64,000 nt of DNA from Oscillospiraceae bacterium NTUH-002-81 (GTDB lineage: Bacteria; Bacillota; Clostridia; Lachnospirales; Lachnospiraceae). Under the pieces are notes generated by a model. That model made no database searches, had not been told where the DNA came from, and saw nothing but the letters and a program-made list of their open reading frames with translations. The DNA lies in contig CP136052.1 of assembly GCA_032620915.1 (NCBI GenBank), forward strand, positions 1,154,501 through 1,218,500. Reading direction: 5' to 3'. Both the position numbers and the translations under genes were made by a program. Below are positions 16,970 to 25,836 of the stretch, piece after piece; within the stretch, counting starts at the first letter, position 1, and every line of letters starts with the position of its first letter.

Positions 16970-17855
16970 ATGAACATCAACACGAAAAAAGCAAAAGGAA
17001 ACGCGCTGCTGTTGCTGACAGCATTTATCTGGGGTATTGCATTTGTGGCCCAGAGTGCGGGCATGGATTATGTGGGGCCCTTTGCCTTTCTTTTTGCCAG
17101 AAGTGTCCTGGGCGGGTTGGTGCTTATCCCCTGCATCTTTCTGATGGACCACCTGACGCCGGAGGCGGAGCGGGAGAGAAAAGCGGCAGATGCCGAAACG
17201 ACCGCTGCTGATCGGCGGCGTGTGCTGTGGCTGCGTGCTGTTTCTGGCCAGCAGCCTGCAGCAGTACGGCATACAGTATACAACGGTGGGAAAAGCCGGA
17301 TTTATCACGGCGCTGTATATCATCATCGTGCCCTTTCTGCGGGTTTTTACGGGGCAGCGCATCCGGCGGAAGCTGTGGATCAGCGTGGCACTGGCCGTGG
17401 TGGGCATGTATTTTCTGTGCATCACCGAAGGTTTCTCCATCAGTGCCGGGGATTTTCTGGAGCTGCTGTGTGCAGTGGCCTTTGCCTGCCACATTCTCGT
17501 CATTGACCATTTTTCGCCCCAGGTGGACGGTGTGCGGATGTCCTGTATTCAGTTTTTTGTGTGCGCGGCGCTGGCGGGGGTGAGCATGCTGCTGGTGGAG
17601 CCGGTGTCTTTTTCGGCGATGACCCGGGCGTGGCTGCCCATCGTCTATGCGGGCGTGCTATCCAGCGGTGCAGGGTATACGCTGCAGATCCTGGCCCAGA
17701 AGGACACCGACCCGGTGGTGGCGTCTCTTCTGATGAGTATGGAATCGGTGTTTGCCATGCTGGCGGGCTGGGTGCTGCTGGGGCAGGCGCTGTCGCCCCG
17801 GGAGATGTTGGGCTGCGGGCTGGTTTTTGCCGGGATCATCCTGGCGCAGCTGTAG
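16970..17855 (+). CDS. EamA/DMT family transporter, one frameshift
   Basis: Ten-helix drug/metabolite exporter in the cytoplasmic membrane. The reconstructed protein is 294 residues, a normal family length: two EamA repeats, the first starting LLLTAFIWGIAFVAQSAGMD and the second covering the region after IVPFLRVFTGQ. The C-terminal SLLMSMESVFAMLAGWVLLG is typical. The reading changes frame once, within 17170-17185 (GAGAGAAAAG), where one extra base interrupts it; removing it gives a continuous EREEKRQMPKRP. The start codon at 16970 has AGAAGAAGC upstream. Substrate unknown. A strong terminator follows at 17947. Confidence 0.85.
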
Positions 17856-17946
17856 AGCATGCGAAAAAGACGTGAAAACAGGATGGAAAGCCTGTGACAG
17901 ATGAGATCCTGAGAACAGAAAGAACGTAAATGCATAAGAATAAAAG

Positions 17947-17993
17947 AGAACGATGGAAGATTCCCGATTGAGAAAATTCCATCGTTCTTTTTT
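17947..17993 (+). terminator. Terminator after the DMT transporter
   Basis: Perfect 12-base stem AGAACGATGGAA / TTCCATCGTTCT with an 18-base loop and TTTTTT. Confidence 0.9.
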
Positions 17994-18081
17994 CATGATA
18001 AGAAAGTGTGTCCTATCCTATAGACGATATTATATTTGGCAGAAACGGCCAGCAGCAAGCTTTGCGAGCGTTGCTTCGGGC

Positions 18082-18429
18082 TTATTCCTGTCCGGGCTCC
18101 TCCTCGGCGATGGTGTCGGAAGACGGGGCATCACTGACGGTCACCTCTTCCTCGGGGGTATCCTGTGCAGGCTCAGAAGCATCCTGTGCAGGTGCAGCGG
18201 TGTCTGCGTTCTCTGTCTGGTGTGTCCGGTTCAGGGACACATATTCTCTGGAGAAGGGTTCGCCCGCTTCCTCCTGATCCAGTTCCTCGTCGAAGTCGTC
18301 AAAATCATCAAAGTCGTCGAAATCGTCCTCCTGCTTTTCCTGGCTGCGGTTTTTAACAAAATAAGCGGTAACTGCGGCTGCGATGGTGACCACAGCGGCA
18401 GAGAGGATCCATTTTCCGGATTTTTTCAT
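18082..18429 (-). CDS. Unknown membrane-anchored acidic protein with DDF repeats
   Basis: 115 residues with no family I recognise. Residues 5-25 (GKWILSAAVVTIAAAVTAYF) form one membrane segment or uncleaved signal anchor. After a short basic stretch comes a tract of DDFDDFDDFDDF, encoded by imperfect 9-base tandem repeats (TCGTCAAAA-like on the plus strand) around 18293-18330, and a disordered acidic, Ala/Pro-rich tail. The charge pattern suggests a flexible domain facing outside or inside depending on topology. ACAGAAAGGAATG lies before the start. A family-R2 repeat lies directly upstream of the gene. Confidence 0.6.
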   Translation of the reverse strand: MKKSGKWILSAAVVTIAAAVTAYFVKNRSQEKQEDDFDDFDDFDDFDEELDQEEAGEPFSREYVSLNRTHQTENADTAAPAQDASEPAQDTPEEEVTVSDAPSSDTIAEEEPGQE

Positions 18430-18461
18430 ATGAGATACATTCCTTTCTGTTGGAAATTGCT

Positions 18462-18658
18462 AGATGTCGAGATTTAAATCCCCCGACTTTGATGCCTGCG
18501 GATTGTTCCGTGCTACGCACTCCCACAATCCTCATCGACATTCGCATATCGTAGGATTATCATCCTACTTTTATGCTCATATCGGGGCGGGCCTCAAGGT
18601 CCTTCACCCACTTATGAGCAAGCTCATGTGGGTTTAGACCTTTTGGCCCTGGCATCAT
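18462..18658 (+). repeat. Dispersed structured repeat, family R2, copy A
   Basis: About 197 bases with imperfect inverted ends (AGATG... and ...GGCATCAT). Inside are the hairpins GTAGGATtatcATCCTAC (18551-18568) and CCCAcTTATGAGCaaGCTCAT (18608 onward). It shares whole blocks with the copies at 25546 (reverse), 34707 and 37335. It fills the space between a leftward gene and a rightward promoter; I see nothing else in 18659-18752. Confidence 0.85.
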
Positions 18659-18752
18659 ATCCTATATTGTAATACAAAACGGGAAAAAAGAAAAGGGAAA
18701 ACTTTGCCGGAAACGCGGGAGAAGTTTGCGCGTCAGAAGGGGTACGTTTGTG

Positions 18753-18781
18753 TTGACAGGAGGGGGAAAGAGAATTAGAAT
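18753..18781 (+). promoter_or_regulatory. Promoter of the radical SAM gene
   Basis: Consensus TTGACA (18753-18758) and TAGAAT (18776-18781), 17-base spacer, about 95 bases before the start codon. Confidence 0.7.
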
Positions 18782-18874
18782 ACTTAAAAGATGTGTTTTT
18801 TCCTGTCAGGGGTAGGCAGGAGCATCGAGGATTTTCAGGAAGATGATGGGGCAAAGTAAAAGGAGCCGGAATAT

Positions 18875-19744
18875 ATGAGATATGAAGGAATGGTTTACAG
18901 ACCCCCGAGTGAAGCACGCAGTTTGATCATACAGCTGACCATTGGATGTGCGAGAAATACGTGCACATTCTGCAGTATGTATAAGGAAAAGAAGTTCCGC
19001 GTCCGCCGGTTGGAGGAGGTGGCAGAGGATCTCAGATCTGCGAAGCAATATTACGGATCTTACGTACAACGGATTTTTCTTGCTGATGGAGATGCCCTGG
19101 TCGTGAAGACCGAGGATCTGCTCAGTATTTTGAAGGTTATCCGGCAGCTGTTTCCGCGGCTGGAACGGGTATCCGCATACGGGGCACCGCTGGATGTGCT
19201 GGCGAAGACACCGGAGGAATTGAAGCTTCTGAAGGAAGCCGGGTTGGATATGATCTATATTGGCGCGGAGTCCGGAGATGACGAGATCCTGCAGGATGTG
19301 AAGAAGCAGGCGACGGCAGAACAGATCCGGGAAGCCTGCCTGAAGCTGAAAGCAGCGGGCATCAAGGTATCTGTGACACTGATTTCAGGCCTGGGCGGCC
19401 GGGATCGTCTGGAGCAGCATGCCGTGGCATCCGGACGGCTCATCAGCGCTGTAAAGCCGGAGTATGTCAGCATCCTGACGCTGATGTTGGAGCCGGGCAC
19501 ACCGCTCTATGAGCAGCATAAGGCAGGAAAGTTTGAACTTCTGACCGCCGATGAGGTGGCCCGGGAAATGGTGTTGTTTCTGGAAAATACAGACAGCCAG
19601 GGAAGTATTTTCCGATCAAATCACGCTTCCAATTATGTGCCGCTGGGCGGAACCCTGAACCAGGATACGCCGAAGCTTCTGGCACAGCTTCATCAGGTAA
19701 TGGAGCAGCGCGCTTACAAGCCGGAGGGCTTCCGGGGACTGTAA
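18875..19744 (+). CDS. Radical SAM protein of unknown substrate
   Basis: 289 residues. The 4Fe-4S/SAM motif CARNTCTFC (CxxxxCxxC-type spacing close to the canonical CxxxCxxC, with N-T-C) lies near residue 27-35. FLADGDALVV is a characteristic second block, and GADMIY-like DMIYIGAESGDDEIL a third, as in the Elp3-like/HemN-like radical SAM group found in anaerobes. No auxiliary cluster Cys set is obvious in the C-terminus. The reaction cannot be named. It is followed at 68 bases by an HDIG gene and then by the SCIFF system, but its own promoter makes it a separate unit. Confidence 0.82.
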   Translation: MRYEGMVYRPPSEARSLIIQLTIGCARNTCTFCSMYKEKKFRVRRLEEVAEDLRSAKQYYGSYVQRIFLADGDALVVKTEDLLSILKVIRQLFPRLERVSAYGAPLDVLAKTPEELKLLKEAGLDMIYIGAESGDDEILQDVKKQATAEQIREACLKLKAAGIKVSVTLISGLGGRDRLEQHAVASGRLISAVKPEYVSILTLMLEPGTPLYEQHKAGKFELLTADEVAREMVLFLENTDSQGSIFRSNHASNYVPLGGTLNQDTPKLLAQLHQVMEQRAYKPEGFRGL

Positions 19745-19811
19745 GACGCGGCTGTTTCAGCTGCCGCAGCTACAGGGCAGGCAGCAGGAACAACAGAAAA
19801 GAGGAAAAGAT

Positions 19812-20369
19812 ATGACCAGAGAAGAGGCATGGGAACTGCTGACAGAGTACAATCAGGACGCGTTCCATTTAAAACACGCCCAGACGGTGGAGGGCGTGAT
19901 GAAATATTTCGCCAGAGAGCTGGGATATGCAGATCAGGAGGAGTTCTGGGGTATCGTGGGATTGCTCCACGACCTGGATTTTGAACAGTATCCCGAGGAG
20001 CACTGCATCCGTTCCCAGCAGATCATGAGAGAGCGGGGCGTGCCGGAGGACATCATCCACGCCACCGCCAGCCACGGATATGCCATTACGGTGGATATCC
20101 GGCCGGAGCATGAGATGGAGAAGGTGTTGTATGCCACGGACGAGCTCACCGGGCTTATCGGTGCGGTGGCGCTCATGCGGCCATCGAAGAGTACCATGGA
20201 TCTGGAGCTGAAATCTCTGAAAAAGAAGTATAAAACCCCCAAGTTTGCGGCCGGGTGTTCCCGGGAGGTGATCCAGCGCGGCGCGGATATGCTGGGCTGG
20301 TCGCTGGACGAATTGCTGGAACGGACGATTTTGGCCATGCGGGAGGTTGAAAAGACTGTGGGATTGTGA
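19812..20369 (+). CDS. HDIG-domain hydrolase
   Basis: 185 residues. The metal-binding pattern includes H in LKHAQTVEG, the HD pair in GLLHDLDFEQ, and further His in HATASHGY; it fits small HDIG proteins (TIGR00277-like) that act as phosphohydrolases. The residues GLIGAVALMRPSK are typical of the group. Cytoplasmic, substrate unknown. AAAAGAGGAAAAG lies upstream of the ATG. Its last codons contain the promoter of the SCIFF peptide gene. Confidence 0.8.
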   Translation: MTREEAWELLTEYNQDAFHLKHAQTVEGVMKYFARELGYADQEEFWGIVGLLHDLDFEQYPEEHCIRSQQIMRERGVPEDIIHATASHGYAITVDIRPEHEMEKVLYATDELTGLIGAVALMRPSKSTMDLELKSLKKKYKTPKFAAGCSREVIQRGADMLGWSLDELLERTILAMREVEKTVGL

Positions 20370-20375
20370 TATAAT
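20347..20375 (+). promoter_or_regulatory. Promoter of the SCIFF peptide
   Basis: TTGAAA (20347-20352) and TATAAT (20370-20375) with a 17-base spacer, overlapping the stop codon of the HDIG gene. It starts transcription about 70 bases before the peptide. Confidence 0.75.
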
Positions 20376-20451
20376 ATCCCAGATATTACTGCGGGTGCCA
20401 GTTATCACTGCCGCGGTAGGACAATCGAGGAATGAACAGGAGGTAGATATC

Positions 20452-20595
20452 ATGGCACATATCAAGACACTGAACACCAGAGGTTTACAGGGAACAATGA
20501 AGAAGGGCGGATGCGGCGAATGCCAGACATCCTGTCAGTCTGCATGTAAGACTTCCTGCACAGTTGGCAATCAGAGCTGTGAGAACGCAAGATAA
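20452..20595 (+). CDS. scfA: SCIFF ranthipeptide precursor
   Basis: 47-residue precursor with six Cys in its second half (positions 21, 24, 28, 32, 36 and 43), the definition of the SCIFF family (TIGR03973). The conserved leader MAHIKTLNTRGLQ is nearly invariant in Clostridia. The maturase encoded next installs Cys-to-residue thioether crosslinks (ranthipeptide class). AGGAGGTAG precedes the ATG. The mature product is thought to act in cell-cell signalling or metabolism control in some clostridia, but its role here is open. The precursor has its own promoter and is followed by a hairpin that should keep the precursor in excess over the enzyme. Confidence 0.95.
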   Translation: MAHIKTLNTRGLQGTMKKGGCGECQTSCQSACKTSCTVGNQSCENAR

Positions 20596-20621
20596 ATTCT
20601 GGTTATTCAGAAACTATTTAT

Positions 20622-20653
20622 AATAAGCAGCGGCAACCTGCCGCTGCTTATTA
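20622..20653 (+). terminator. Attenuating hairpin between SCIFF peptide and maturase
   Basis: AATAAGCAGCGGC pairs perfectly with GCCGCTGCTTATT around ACCT. Only a weak T-tract follows, so partial readthrough into the maturase is likely. Confidence 0.75.
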
Positions 20654-20693
20654 TGCTGTTACTTTACATTACACAGTTAGCAGGAGGATGAGA

Positions 20694-22056
20694 ATGGTTC
20701 ATCAATATAAGAACAACGGCCGGAATATCGTGCTGGACGTGAACAGCGGTTCTGTTCATGTGGTGGATGATCTGGCCTACGATGCCATTGCTCTTTATGA
20801 TAAGAAGAGTGAGGAAGAGATCGTACAGGAGCTGAAGGGCAGCTACCCGGAAAACGATATCCGGGAAGTGCTGGAGGACATCCGGGCGCTGAAGGATGCC
20901 GGACAGCTTTTTACAGAGGACATTTACCGAGATTACATTATGGATTTCAAGAAGCGCAAGACCGTTGTCAAGGCGCTCTGTCTGCACATTGCCCATGACT
21001 GTAATCTGGCCTGTAAATACTGCTTTGCGGAGGAAGGCGAGTACCACGGCCGCAGAGCGCTCATGAGTTTTGAGGTAGGCAAGAAAGCACTGGATTTCCT
21101 CATTGCCAATTCCGGCAACAGAAGAAATCTGGAGGTGGACTTTTTCGGCGGTGAGCCGCTGATGAACTGGCAGGTGGTGAAAGACCTGGTGGCTTACGGC
21201 AGAGAGCAGGAGAAGATCCACGACAAGAATTTCCGTTTCACCCTGACGACCAACGGCATTCTCTTAAATGACGAGGTACAGGAGTTCGTCAACAAAGAGA
21301 TGGGCAACGTGGTCTTAAGCCTGGACGGCAGAAAAGAGATCAACGACATGATGCGTCCGTTCCGGGGCGGCCAGGGCAGCTACGACCAGATCGTGCCCAA
21401 GTTCCAGAAGATGGCCGAGAGCCGGAATCAGACCAACTATTATGTGAGAGGTACGTTTACCCATTACAATCTGGATTTTGCCAAAGATGTACTGCACATG
21501 GCAGATCTGGGCTTCAAGCAGATTTCTGTGGAGCCGGTGGTGGCACCGCCGGAGGCAGATTACGCCATCCGGGAGGGAGGATGTGCCGGTTCTCTGTGAA
21601 GAGTATGACCGCCTGGCTGCCGAGATCGTGCGCCGGGAAAAAGCCGGAGAGCATTTTAATTTCTTCCATTTCATGATCGACCTGACCGGCGGTCCCTGTG
21701 TGGCAAAGCGCCTGTCCGGCTGCGGATCGGGAACGGAGTATCTGGCCGTGACGCCATGGGGAGATTTTTACCCGTGTCACCAGTTTGTGGGCCAGGAAGA
21801 GTTCCTTATGGGAAATGTGGATGACGGCATTGTCCGGGAGGACATCCGGGACGAGTTCAAGACGTGCAACGTGTACGCCAAGGAAAAATGCCGGGACTGC
21901 TTCGCCAGATTTTACTGCAGCGGCGGCTGTGCAGCCAATTCCTGGAATTTCCATCATTCCATCAACGATGTCTATGACATCGGCTGTGAGCTGGAGCGGA
22001 AGCGTGTGGAGTGTGCCATCATGATCAAGGCCGCACTGGCGGAGGATGAAGCATAA
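20694..22056 (+). CDS. scfB: SCIFF peptide maturase (radical SAM/SPASM), one frameshift
   Basis: Forms thioether bonds in the SCIFF peptide. Reconstructed length 453 residues, as expected for TIGR03974. Order: an N-terminal peptide-recognition (RRE-like) domain, the radical SAM motif CNLACKYC at about residue 100, then a SPASM domain with CGSGTEYLAVTPWG, YPCHQF, and CRDCFARFYCSGGC holding the auxiliary cluster ligands. One extra base in GGGAGGGAGG (21571-21580) breaks the frame; removing a G restores YAIREEDVPVLCEEYD. I start at 20694 because the ATG at 20688 abuts AGGAGG with no spacing. Whether the break is real would decide if the peptide is ever matured. Confidence 0.9.
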
Positions 22057-22193
22057 GCTGCAGGAAAACAGGCTGTACAGGTCTGCGGAGCAGCTGATCA
22101 TAAATGTCTGTCCGGGCGCAGGGATTTTGGCCAGGCCCGCGGCAGAAGGAAAGATAAGGACAGAAAGATAGAAGAAAGGAAGTAAGCGAAAAG

Positions 22194-24347
22194 ATGAAGA
22201 AGAGCAGAGGCGTGATCGTGATGCTCCTGACCGTGCTTGTCATCGGTGCACTGGGCTTCACCTGCATCAACGGGGTGGACAGCACCGGCAGCGGCGCAGC
22301 GAAGAATATCAAGCTGGGCCTGGACCTGGCCGGCGGTGTGAGCATCACCTATGAAGCCGAAGGAGATCCGACCAAGGAGCAGATGAAGGATACGGTGTAC
22401 AAGCTGCAGAAGCGTGTGGAAGGCTACAGCACAGAGGCGCTTGTATATCAGGAGGGCTCTGACCGGATCAACATTGAGATCCCGGGCGTATCAGACGCCA
22501 ACAAGATCCTGGAGGAGCTGGGCAAACCGGGTTCCCTGGAATTCCAGAATGAGGACGGGGAGACCATCCTTGCGGGAACGGATATCAAGACGGCAGAGGC
22601 CGGTACCCAGTCCAACAGCACCACAGGCAGCAAGGATTATGTGGTACAGCTGACACTGACCGACGAGGGTGCCAAGAAGTTTGCCGAGGTCACCGAAGCA
22701 AATATCGGCAAGCGCCTGCCTATCGTCTACGACGGTGAAGTGATCAGCGCACCTACCGTACAGAGTGCCATCACCGGCGGCGAAGCGTATATCACCCATC
22801 TGGAGTCCTTTGAGGCAGCAGACAATCTGGCTTCCACCATCCGCATCGGTGCCCTTTCCGTAGAGCTGAGCGAGCTGCAGTCCAAGACCGTAGGTGCCCA
22901 GCTGGGACAGACCGCTATTTCCACCAGCGTCAAAGCCGGTATCATCGGTCTGATCTGTGTGTTTATCTTTATGTGTATCGTATACCGGATTCCCGGTCTG
23001 GCAGCCAGCCTGGCGCTGGTTGTGTATACCGAGCTCATGCTGGCACTGATCAATGCCTTTGATCTGACACTGACCTTGCCGGGCATCGCAGGTATCATTC
23101 TTTCCATCGGTATGGCCGTGGACGCCAACGTCATCATTTTTGCCCGGATCCGGGAGGAACTGGCCACCGGCAAGACGGTGAAATCCGCCACCAAGATCGG
23201 TTTCCAGAAAGCCCTGTCCGCCATCGTGGACGGCAACATCACCACGCTGATCGCAGCACTGGTGCTGGGCATCAAGGGTACCGGAAGCGTCAAGGGATTT
23301 GCCCAGACACTGGGACTTGGTATCGTGCTTTCCATGTTTACGGCTCTGGTGGTCACCCGTCTGATCCTGAACGCATTCATTGCACTGGGCTGCAAGGACG
23401 TGAAGTTCTTCGGTGTGCAGAAGGAGCGCAAGACCATCAACTTCCTGGGAAAACGGAAGGTATTCTTTACCGCTTCCCTGGCAGTCATCATCATCGGTTT
23501 TATTTCCATGGGCATCCACAGATCCCAGGGCGGCGATATCCTGAACTACAGCCTGGAGTTCAAGGGTGGTACTTCCACCACTGTCACCATGCAGGATGAC
23601 ATGACCATTGACGAGATCGACAGTCAGGTGAAGCCCGTAGTAGAAGGCGTGACCGGAGATGGGGATGTACAGATCCAGAAGGTTACCGGCACCAATGAAA
23701 TTGTGGTGAAGACGAGAAGCCTGTCCGTAGAGGAGCGCCAGTCCCTCAACGACGCGCTGGTGGATGCATTCTCCGTGGATGAATCCAAGATCACCTCCGA
23801 GAACATCAGCTCCACCGTCAGCTCTGAGATGAAATCCGATGCGGTCATTGCTGTGATCATTGCCACCATCGGTATGCTGTTATACATCTGGTTCCGTTTC
23901 AAGGATATCCGTTTTGCCACCAGTGCCGTGGCTGCGCTGGTACATGACGTGCTGGTGGTACTCACCTTCTACGCGGTGGCACGGATCTCTGTGGGCAACA
24001 CGTTCATTGCCTGCATGCTGACCATTGTGGGATATTCCATCAACGCCACCATCGTCATCTTCGACCGGATCCGTGAGAATCTGGCAGCTATGAAGAAGAA
24101 AGACGAGCTGGAGGAGCTTGTCAACCGCAGCATCACCCAGACGCTGACCAGATCCATCTACACCTCCTTCACCACCCTGATCACCGTGGTCGTGCTGTAC
24201 ATTCTGGGCGTGACTTCCGTCCGGGAGTTTGCTCTGCCGCTGATCGTCGGTATCGTGTGCGGCGCATACTCTTCCGTATGCATCACCGGTGCTCTCTGGT
24301 TTGTGATGAAGAAAAAGCAGGAAAAAGCAGGCGCGAAGAAGGCGTAA
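22194..24347 (+). CDS. secDF: Protein translocase subunits SecD-SecF fused
   Basis: 717 residues joining SecD (1-about 400) and SecF (about 405-717) in one chain, each with six membrane segments and one extracytoplasmic domain. SecD parts: LGLDLAGGVSITYE, GAKKFAEVTEANIGKRLPI and SIGMAVDANVIIFARIREE; SecF parts: LEFKGGTSTTV and GYSINATIVIFDRIRENL. It uses the proton gradient to help SecYEG release secreted proteins. Fusion of the two is common in Firmicutes. It follows the SCIFF maturase by 137 bases, a neighbourhood often kept in Clostridia. Confidence 0.95.
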   Translation: MKKSRGVIVMLLTVLVIGALGFTCINGVDSTGSGAAKNIKLGLDLAGGVSITYEAEGDPTKEQMKDTVYKLQKRVEGYSTEALVYQEGSDRINIEIPGVSDANKILEELGKPGSLEFQNEDGETILAGTDIKTAEAGTQSNSTTGSKDYVVQLTLTDEGAKKFAEVTEANIGKRLPIVYDGEVISAPTVQSAITGGEAYITHLESFEAADNLASTIRIGALSVELSELQSKTVGAQLGQTAISTSVKAGIIGLICVFIFMCIVYRIPGLAASLALVVYTELMLALINAFDLTLTLPGIAGIILSIGMAVDANVIIFARIREELATGKTVKSATKIGFQKALSAIVDGNITTLIAALVLGIKGTGSVKGFAQTLGLGIVLSMFTALVVTRLILNAFIALGCKDVKFFGVQKERKTINFLGKRKVFFTASLAVIIIGFISMGIHRSQGGDILNYSLEFKGGTSTTVTMQDDMTIDEIDSQVKPVVEGVTGDGDVQIQKVTGTNEIVVKTRSLSVEERQSLNDALVDAFSVDESKITSENISSTVSSEMKSDAVIAVIIATIGMLLYIWFRFKDIRFATSAVAALVHDVLVVLTFYAVARISVGNTFIACMLTIVGYSINATIVIFDRIRENLAAMKKKDELEELVNRSITQTLTRSIYTSFTTLITVVVLYILGVTSVREFALPLIVGIVCGAYSSVCITGALWFVMKKKQEKAGAKKA

Positions 24348-24372
24348 ATGGCCTGCGGGAAATAGAAAATAG

Positions 24373-24534
24373 TTACAGTTCACACGCGCCATTCGCAAAA
24401 TCGCATCTTTGATGCTTTCCGCTGCTTCGCAGCTCATTTTTGCTCATTACCGGGCGCTCCCTTCGTATGTTCATGCAGCCAGATTTTCATGCAAGCATGG
24501 AATCTGGCTACAAGAGCATACGAGTGAACTGTAA
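24373..24534 (+). repeat. Dispersed structured repeat, family R1, copy 2
   Basis: 162 bases between TTACAGTTCAC and its exact inverse GTGAACTGTAA. It includes the shared core CGCTGCTTCGCAGCTCATTT and an internal hairpin AGCCAGATT...AATCTGGCT capped by ATGCaaGCAT. Best-preserved copy of the family. Confidence 0.9.
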
Positions 24535-24606
24535 CAGAAAAATAGAGAAAACGTGCGTCCCCGGCGGGAATGGTGTAAAAGACTGTTCCAGGCCGGGGAT
24601 GTATGC

Positions 24607-24712
24607 TATAATGATAGTGCGGGTTTGCGAGATGGATCAAGTTGCGAAACACATCGAAGGTTCCGCCTGCGATAGCAGGCAGTAGAGCACGATAGTGTGG
24701 GTTCGTGAGATG
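24607..24712 (+). promoter_or_regulatory. EFR1 leader: -10 box, duplicated 22-mer and hairpin
   Basis: TATAAT at 24607-24612 is a likely -10 box with a weak -35 region (TGTTCC, 24584). Downstream, a 22-base sequence beginning GATAGTG occurs twice (24613-24634 and 24691-24712, three C/T differences), 78 bases apart. Between them is the perfect hairpin GCCTGCgataGCAGGC (24665-24680). The second copy ends 17 bases before the start codon. Confidence 0.5.
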
Positions 24713-24729
24713 AAGAAGGGGGATTTTAT

Positions 24730-25549
24730 ATGGAAACTAAGAGAGTAACGGCTGTATATTTCAGCCCCTGCGGCAACGCGGGAAAAATTGCAGAGCGGAT
24801 CGCAGCATCCATGGCGGAGGTGCTGCAGGCAGAGCGGGCGACGGTAGATTTTACCCTGCCGGGAGCGAGAGAGCAGGTATACACCTTTGGTCCGGAGGAC
24901 GTGGTGGTGTTTGTGATGCCAGTGTACGCAGGTCGTCTGCCCAACAAGATGCTGCCCTGTGTGCAGGAGCTTTTTAAAGGGGATCACACGAAGGCGGTCA
25001 TTGCCTGTTCCTACGGCAACCGGAGCTTTGGCGACGGTCTGACGGAGCTGCGGGATGAGCTGGTGAACAACGGTTTTGTGCCCTTTGCGGCAGCAGCCAT
25101 CCCGTCAGAGCACTCCTTTGACAGTCGCCTGGCCACGGGAAGGCCGAACGCAGAGGATCTGGAAGCCATCGGTGCGTTTGCCAAGCAGGCGGCAGAGCGG
25201 ATCACGGCGGGAACCGCAGAGACCATTGTACAGGTGCCCGGCAACAGCCCGGTGGGCCCCTTACTATACGCCCCTGGGACGGGACGGTCAGCCTGCCAAG
25301 TTCCTGAAAGCAAAACCTCTGACGGATATGGAAAAATGCAGCAAATGCGGGATCTGCGCAGGTGCTTGTCCCATGGGCTCCATCGAGGCAGACTGTGTGA
25401 CCGTATCCGGTGTGTGCATCAAATGCCAGGCCTGCGTGCGGAAGTGTCCGGCGGGCGCCAAATATTTTGAAGATCCGGCCTTCCTTTCCCACAAGGAAAT
25501 GCTGGTGGAGAACTTTACCGCAAGAAAAGAAAATGAATTCTTTATATGA
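24730..25549 (+). CDS. EFR1-type flavodoxin/ferredoxin fusion, one frameshift
   Basis: Reconstructed 272-residue protein: an N-terminal flavodoxin-like domain (AVYFSPCGNAGKIAERIAAS, FVMPVYAGRLPNKM, ACSYGNRSFGDGLTEL) and a C-terminal bacterial ferredoxin domain with two 4Fe-4S motifs (CSKCGICAGACPMGS and CIKCQACVRKCPAGA). It should carry electrons between donors in anaerobic metabolism; the partner is unknown. The frame breaks at the C4 run 25257-25260: with three C the reading continues as PVGPYYTPLGRDGQPAKF. The 3' end overlaps the start of an inverted R2 repeat. It has an unusual leader. Confidence 0.85.
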
Positions 25550-25715
25550 TACCAGAGGACAAAGGTCTGCATCCACGGGAGCTTGCTCACAAGTGGATGA
25601 AAGACCTTGGGACTCGCCCAGACATGAGCATAAAAGCGGGATGGTAATCCCGCGATATGCGAATGGATGTGTGAATTGTGAGAGTGCGGAGCACGAAGCA
25701 ATTCACAGGTATCAT
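25546..25715 (-). repeat. Dispersed structured repeat, family R2, copy D (reverse)
   Basis: 170 bases with exact inverted ends ATGATACC / GGTATCAT. On the minus strand it carries the family blocks in order: TTCGCATATC, hairpin GCGGGATtaccATCCCGC, TTTTATGCTCAT, and hairpin ATCCAC...GTGGAT. The left end contains the stop codon of the EFR1 gene, so the element inserted exactly at, or supplied, that gene's end. Confidence 0.85.
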
Positions 25716-25726
25716 CTGAAGGGGAG

Positions 25727-25776
25727 AAGAGACTATTGTTTCCTGGTGAAAGGGCCGGAAAGGATGGTCTCTTTTT
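25727..25776 (+). terminator. Probable terminator before recJ
   Basis: AGAGACtATtgTTTCC pairs imperfectly with GGAAAggATgGTCTCT, followed by TTTTTCTC. It would end transcription from the EFR1 gene. Confidence 0.55.
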
Positions 25777-25784
25777 CTCTGTAT

Positions 25785-25814
25785 TTGCAAGTATCCCGAA
25801 ACTTATGTTACAAT
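25785..25814 (+). promoter_or_regulatory. Promoter of recJ
   Basis: TTGCAA (25785-25790) and TACAAT (25809-25814), 18-base spacer, 23 bases before the start codon at 25837. Confidence 0.55.
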
Positions 25815-25836
25815 GCCTTTTACAGGAGAGATCAGT

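Noticed and set aside
18875..22056. Single operon from radical SAM gene through the SCIFF maturase
   Set aside because: A consensus promoter at 20347-20375 starts a separate unit at the SCIFF peptide; co-transcription by readthrough is possible but not needed.
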